Shown: positions 60,935 through 64,000 of the stretch, one piece after another
How positions within the stretch are numbered: the first letter of the stretch is position 1
Layout of the letters: every line of letters begins with the position of its first letter
Assembly: GCA_905209085.1 (NCBI GenBank)
Contig: CAJLRM010000002.1
Coordinates: 1 to 64,000, forward strand
Direction: 5' to 3'
From: an uncultured Eubacteriales bacterium
GTDB lineage: Bacteria; Bacillota; Clostridia; Christensenellales; Borkfalkiaceae
DNA: 64,000 nucleotides
The notes under the pieces: generated by a model
Database searches by the model: none
Seen by the model: only the letters and a program-made list of their open reading frames with translations
What the model was told of the DNA's origin: nothing
Program-made: the position numbers and the translations under genes

Positions 60935-61419
60935 TATCCCGATATATCTTTGATATTACTATTGATTTCTCTTCCGATTAAATAATCTACTTTGCAATCA
61001 AACGCCTTTGTCGCTAAATCCATAAGTGCAAACGTTTCGGGCATTGCTCGTTTTCTTATCCATTTCGATATGGATGCCTGTTGCATTTTTATTTTTTCTG
61101 CTAACTTTCCTTGCGAGAATCCTTTTTCACGCATAAGCTCTTTTAAGCGACAGATAAACAAGTCAGGGATTTCTTCTATTTCACAAACGGTATGATAACA
61201 ATAAATATTTTCTTCTTCCAAGCCCAGCAGATAGTCCGCACTCACTTCGAAATAATCGGCGATACGGGCAAGTGCTTCGTAACGAGGCAAACAAGAACCT
61301 TGTAAATAAGTTGTAATGGAGGCTCTGTCTACGTGGGTTTCGATTGATAATTTTCTTTTACTTATATTTTCAGGTTTCATCAATTGTTCCAAGCGGGAAC
61401 TGAATATTAACAAAGGCAT
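60934..61419 (-). CDS. Double-domain XRE regulator
   Basis: A 161-residue protein carrying two XRE helix-turn-helix domains in one chain. The first is at about 8-68 (RLEQLMKPENISKRKLSIETHVDRASITTYLQGSCLPRYEALARIADYFEVSADYLLG), the second at about 90-150 (RLKELMREKGFSQGKLAEKIKMQQASISKWIRKRAMPETFALMDLATKAFDCKVDYLIG). Both end in the V-D-Y-L-[IL]-G form. Such fusions can bind two half-sites as a monomer. ATG 61419 is favoured over the upstream TTG 61488 because the likely promoter lies between them, although the Shine-Dalgarno (AAGAG) is weak. Confidence 0.85.
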   Translation of the reverse strand: MPLLIFSSRLEQLMKPENISKRKLSIETHVDRASITTYLQGSCLPRYEALARIADYFEVSADYLLGLEEENIYCYHTVCEIEEIPDLFICRLKELMREKGFSQGKLAEKIKMQQASISKWIRKRAMPETFALMDLATKAFDCKVDYLIGREINSNIKDISG

Positions 61420-61457
61420 ATCATAAATTCTCTTGGGGGTAGCATTAAGATTTATAA

Positions 61458-61486
61458 GAAACACATTGGGGAAAAAATTGTGTTTC
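61458..61486. promoter_or_regulatory. 8-13-8 operator-like repeat before the double-XRE gene
   Basis: GAAACACA-N13-TGTGTTTC overlapping the -35 area of the double-XRE promoter (minus-strand TATAAA at 61456-61451). Confidence 0.5.
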
Positions 61487-61515
61487 AATATAGTTTTTTA
61501 TGGGCGGGACATAAA

Positions 61516-61839
61516 TTATTTGTTTATTTCAAGAAATACGTCGATAACTTTGGAAATCGTTGTCTTTTCGCGTTCAGATAAGAATTTCCATTCCCGCAAA
61601 AATTCTGTTTGAGGCTTTGTTAAAGAAAAATCATTATATCCGTCAAAAAATTTATTTAAAGGAATTTCTAACTTATCGCAAATCTTTTTTATCGCAGGTA
61701 AAGAGGGGATAGCGTTTCCGTTTTTCCATTCATACGCATGGGCGGAAGTCTTCGTCTTTTTTAACATTTCCCCGAAAGTAAGGTTTTTTTCTTCACATAA
61801 ATCCTTTATTCGTTTGATAAGTCTTTTATCTTCCGTCAT
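61516..61839 (-). CDS. XRE-family regulator with C-terminal helical extension (B)
   Basis: A 107-residue protein with a helix-turn-helix at about 5-65 (IKDLCEEKNLTFGEMLKKTKTSAHAYEWKNGNAIPSLPAIKKICDKLEIPLNKFF) and the extension LTKPQTEFLREWKFLSEREKTTISKVIDVFLEI. It starts at ATG 61839 with CAGGGGA 8 bases upstream, overlapping the preceding XRE gene by 4 bases, so the two are an operon. It is clearly paralogous to the gene upstream. Confidence 0.88.
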   Translation of the reverse strand: MTEDKRLIKRIKDLCEEKNLTFGEMLKKTKTSAHAYEWKNGNAIPSLPAIKKICDKLEIPLNKFFDGYNDFSLTKPQTEFLREWKFLSEREKTTISKVIDVFLEINK

Positions 61840-62168
61840 ACGTTTTTTCCCCTGATTAATTCAAACGTATCCATCAGATAATAAACCGCATCTTTTTCTT
61901 TCTCGGATAACAAAGACCAACGATTCAAAACATCCCTTTCTTCTTCCGTCAAACCTTTGGCATTTATGCCGCAAAAGAACTCCTCCAATGTTAAATCGAA
62001 AGCGGCGGCTATCTTTTCTAATTGCGTCAATTTAGGAATAATATTTCTATTTTTCCAACCGTATATCGTATTGGGATTGATTTCGGCTTGTTCGCCTAAT
62101 TCATTATAGCTCCACCCGCGCGGCTTTTTCAATTCGTCAATTCTTTCTATAATATCAAAATTTAACAT
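61836..62168 (-). CDS. XRE-family regulator with C-terminal helical extension (C)
   Basis: A 110-residue protein with a helix-turn-helix at about 6-66 (IDELKKPRGWSYNELGEQAEINPNTIYGWKNRNIIPKLTQLEKIAAAFDLTLEEFF) and the extension LTEEERDVLNRWSLLSEKEKDAVYYLMDTFELI. Its ATG 62168 has no visible Shine-Dalgarno and lies about 27 bases after the TATAAT contained in a 20-bp palindrome, so its leader is very short. It overlaps the next gene by 4 bases. Confidence 0.87.
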   Translation of the reverse strand: MLNFDIIERIDELKKPRGWSYNELGEQAEINPNTIYGWKNRNIIPKLTQLEKIAAAFDLTLEEFFCGINAKGLTEEERDVLNRWSLLSEKEKDAVYYLMDTFELIRGKNV

Positions 62169-62192
62169 ATTTTACCATAAAAGTAATATTTG

Positions 62193-62212
62193 TCATTATT
62201 ATATAATAATGA
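62193..62212. promoter_or_regulatory. 20-bp perfect palindrome overlapping the promoter of XRE gene C
   Basis: TCATTATTATATAATAATGA, containing a TATAAT on the minus strand. It is both a promoter core and a probable repressor site. Confidence 0.55.
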
Positions 62213-62344
62213 AAGCGATGATGATAAGCAATTTAAGAATTAATCATTAACGATAAAAATAATTAAAAACTTTTTGTTTACTATTTTTTGTTGCAAAGTA
62301 GTCATATTTTCTGTTATAATATAATTGCTTTATTGATTAAAGAA

Positions 62345-62376
62345 AAAGCAAAGCTATTCCTAAATGGGAATAGCTT
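62345..62376 (-). terminator. Terminator of XRE gene D
   Basis: AAGCTATTCC-TAAATG-GGAATAGCTT, perfect 10-bp stem. On the minus strand it is followed by TGCTTTTTC. Confidence 0.8.
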
Positions 62377-62385
62377 AAAAAGGGA

Positions 62386-62697
62386 TTACTTATTATGAAA
62401 TAAAATAGCCTTCATTACCCCTATCACGATTTCTTTTTCCGACTTTTCCAACCTGTTCCACAATTCCAACATTTCTTGTTTCTGAGGATTCTCAGGCTTT
62501 TGTTCCGAAATTAATTCTTCGATAGTCATTCCAAATGCTTTGGCTACCAATTTAATGGAATCATATTTTGGCTTAGTAGGAACGGCTCTAAACCAGCTTT
62601 TTATCGCGGTTTTACTTATTCCAGACAGTTTGGACAGTTTATAAATACTCCAACCCCGTTCATCCATTTCTTTTTTAATTCTTTCATTTATAGTCAT
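62386..62697 (-). CDS. XRE-family regulator with C-terminal helical extension (D)
   Basis: A 103-residue protein with a helix-turn-helix at about 5-66 (IKKEMDERGWSIYKLSKLSGISKTAIKSWFRAVPTKPKYDSIKLVAKAFGMTIEELI) and the extension QEMLELWNRLEKSEKEIVIGVMKAILF, sharing the L-x-x-W-x-x-L-x-x-x-E-K pattern of genes B and C. AAAGGGATG is the ribosome-binding site. It is monocistronic with its own promoter, operators and terminator, and is divergent from the SLOG-like gene. Confidence 0.88.
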   Translation of the reverse strand: MTINERIKKEMDERGWSIYKLSKLSGISKTAIKSWFRAVPTKPKYDSIKLVAKAFGMTIEELISEQKPENPQKQEMLELWNRLEKSEKEIVIGVMKAILFHNK

Positions 62698-62703
62698 TTT
62701 AAC

Positions 62704-62719
62704 ATCCCTTTATAGGGAT
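62704..62719. promoter_or_regulatory. Palindrome at the ribosome-binding site of XRE gene D
   Basis: ATCCCT-TTAT-AGGGAT, 7 bases before the ATG and covering its Shine-Dalgarno. It may act at the RNA level or as an operator. Confidence 0.45.
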
Positions 62720-62748
62720 ATTTTATTACATAATTTAGGACTATGTAA
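62720..62748 (-). promoter_or_regulatory. Promoter of XRE gene D
   Basis: Minus strand TTACAT (62748-62743) and TAAAAT (62725-62720), spacer 17. Confidence 0.6.
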
Positions 62749-62749
62749 T
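62725..62749. promoter_or_regulatory. 8-9-8 operator-like repeat over the XRE gene D promoter
   Basis: ATTACATA-N9-TATGTAAT, perfect arms, covering the -35 box and spacer. Confidence 0.55.
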
Positions 62750-62811
62750 ACCCCTTATAGTAATTTATTATTACCTATATATATTAAAAAATTCCAGCAA
62801 GGGAGAAAATT

Positions 62812-63246
62812 ATGTATTCATGCACTTTTTTCGGTCATAGCGAGGTGAATTATCTTCCTATGCGCCAAAAAATTCAGCGTATTATCGCCGATTTAATTGT
62901 CAATCATAACGTTATGCAATTTTATTGCGGATATCGCGGCAACTTCGATAAGCTATGCGCCTCTCTCGTTTGGGAGTTGAAGTCGGAATACCCGCATATC
63001 AAAAATACCATCTTTCTTTCCTATATGCCCAAAGAAAATTTTGAGTTGCCCCCGTTTTTTGACGATTCCGTTTACTTACTCGAAAAACAAGTTCCTTTAC
63101 GCTTTGCCATTACCTATACAAACAGGCTCGCGGCAGATCTCGCGGACTATATTCTTTCGGGCGTCAATCATAATCACGGCGGCGCTTTTGCCGCTTGCCG
63201 TTACGCCCGAAAACGCGGAAAAAAAATCATCAATATTTACGAGTAA
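62812..63246 (+). CDS. SLOG-superfamily-like protein
   Basis: A 144-residue cytoplasmic protein with a Rossmann-like fold of the YpsA/DUF1273 SLOG type: YSCTFFGHSEV at the start (the C-x-F-x-G-H-[RS] form), then VMQFYCGYRGNFDKLCASLVWELK with the Gly-rich nucleotide-binding turn and acidic residue, and YPHIKNTIFLSYMP. SLOG proteins bind nucleotide-derived ligands, and several act in phage defence or stress signalling. GGGAGA is 6 bases before ATG 62812. It is divergent from XRE gene D and 14 bases upstream of the unknown gene at 63261, so the pair is probably one operon. Confidence 0.75.
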   Translation: MYSCTFFGHSEVNYLPMRQKIQRIIADLIVNHNVMQFYCGYRGNFDKLCASLVWELKSEYPHIKNTIFLSYMPKENFELPPFFDDSVYLLEKQVPLRFAITYTNRLAADLADYILSGVNHNHGGAFAACRYARKRGKKIINIYE

Positions 63247-63260
63247 AGGAGAAAGGTACA

Positions 63261-64000
63261 ATGACTGACACGAATAAAACTCGCCTGTCTATGGAAAAGG
63301 CGGTGGAACTGCTTTTTTTACAAGACAAAATCAGAGATATGACGAAAGAATATTTCCTTTTTGTCGGAGAAACAAAAAGCAGAAAGGTGCCCTTGACGGC
63401 ATATCCGCGGCTTCAAAAAGCGATTTTTCGCTCGCGCTCCGCGTTAAATAAAAATTTGAAAACGGAAAATTTAAAAATCCGAAGCAACGGCGTTTTTCTC
63501 GGCAAGGATTACGACGTTCGAAAGGAATGCCGAGCTTATCTGCATCATAAACTCGTCCGCATTCTTGCTCCCGCGATAAAATTGGAAGGATTTGCGGATA
63601 TTTTGCTCGATCGCTATATGAGCGAATCCGCCTACACCGAAGAAGAACTCGCGGGGTTGGAACGTTTGACGCTCCGCCTTGAAAAAATTTTCGCTGCGGA
63701 GAAAATACCGAAAAATCCTGAACTCTTGCCTTTCCCGAAAGATTTTCGCGTGTATATATCCTTTTTAAGAGAATATCACCGCGCATTCAAAGCGATTCTT
63801 TCAGGCGTATGGCACGGAACTTTGAAAACGGGAGAACGCTTAAACGCCTTTTTCCCCGACACAATAAATCCCGAAACGCTTTCGGCGTTTCGGGCGCTTC
63901 CGTTCCCCGCCCTTTTCGAGATAAAAGGGGAGGATATAATTCTTTGCGAAATTTCCGAAAATGTTTTTTTGTTTCTCCTTTCAGGACTTTTGGCAAAAGA
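63261..64000 (+). CDS. Unknown protein, 3' end beyond window
   Basis: An open frame from ATG 63261 (GGAGAAAGG upstream) runs off the right edge after 246 codons. The visible part is a basic, helical, soluble protein: MTDTNKTRLSMEKAVELLFLQDKIRDMTKEY, a central RKECRAYLHHKLVRILAPAIKLEGFADILLDRYMSE, and later FSEN-like beta segments (PFPALFEIKGEDIILCEISENVF). No motif is recognised. It follows the SLOG-like gene after 14 bases and probably works with it. Confidence 0.75.
   Translation, partial: MTDTNKTRLSMEKAVELLFLQDKIRDMTKEYFLFVGETKSRKVPLTAYPRLQKAIFRSRSALNKNLKTENLKIRSNGVFLGKDYDVRKECRAYLHHKLVRILAPAIKLEGFADILLDRYMSESAYTEEELAGLERLTLRLEKIFAAEKIPKNPELLPFPKDFRVYISFLREYHRAFKAILSGVWHGTLKTGERLNAFFPDTINPETLSAFRALPFPALFEIKGEDIILCEISENVFLFLLSGLLAK

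Noticed and set aside
61420..61488. 23-codon N-terminal extension of the double-XRE protein from TTG 61488
   Set aside because: The likely -10 box and an operator lie inside this extension, so translation probably starts at ATG 61419.

Overview
This is a 64 kb bacterial chromosomal window with strong Shine-Dalgarno sites, consensus sigma-A promoters and G+C-rich genes. Very short G+C-rich hairpins followed by T runs end many transcripts. A BofA-like sporulation protein, ComF, an AgrC/LytTR-type two-component pair, CUT1 sugar importers and several lipoproteins point to a Firmicute of class Clostridia. A gut or plant-fibre-degrading, uncultured lineage is likely (inference; no rRNA or other phylogenetic marker RNA is present).

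Layout: (1) 0-12.6 kb is housekeeping: a PAP2 phosphatase running off the left edge, fhs, glnS, a CvpA-like membrane protein, fba, gap, then a LytTR response regulator with its GHKL sensor kinase. (2) 12.9-53.4 kb is a large carbohydrate region. It holds a secreted, domain-permuted GH3 preceded by a coupled 33-codon ORF, two cytoplasmic GH3 enzymes, a purine-type permease, and a GtrA/GT2/UDP-galactopyranose mutase operon. It also holds a Gfo/Idh/MocA oxidoreductase, a GH172 (DUF2961) enzyme, a 1032-residue lipoprotein with a clan-A-like glycosidase barrel, a CUT1 importer with no ATPase, and a nucleoside hydrolase. An AraC regulator diverges from a 1302-residue modular surface protein, followed by a CE4 deacetylase, a GH127-like protein, a small WYL/DUF3795/VOC island and a GH36-like enzyme. 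(3) 53.5-59.8 kb is mixed: a lipoprotein, a tiny divergent XRE module, an unknown Pro/Glu-rich protein, DUF368 (PopT), ComF and Hsp20. (4) 59.9-64 kb is AT-rich accessory DNA with six small minus-strand XRE genes, then a plus-strand SLOG-like gene and an unknown gene cut by the window end.

How the genes fit together: the secreted and anchored glycosidases would trim complex, probably furanose-containing plant or host glycans. The CUT1 system would import oligosaccharides and the cytoplasmic GH3, GH172, GH127-like and GH36-like enzymes would finish them. AraC and the LytTR pair are the obvious local regulators. Glf, GT2 and GtrA suggest that the cell also builds a galactofuranose-containing surface glycan.

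The most unusual signals are: a divergent regulatory unit at 54.66-55.17 kb in which an XRE gene and a 28-codon basic ORF both begin exactly six bases after their -10 boxes and share two identical operators; the run of paralogous XRE regulators with distinct operator palindromes; an orphan promoter-terminator unit at 10.23-10.36 kb; the permuted GH3 with its upstream ORF; and a non-LPxTG cell-surface C-terminus on the 1302-residue protein. No tRNA, rRNA, CRISPR array or recognisable transposase was seen.
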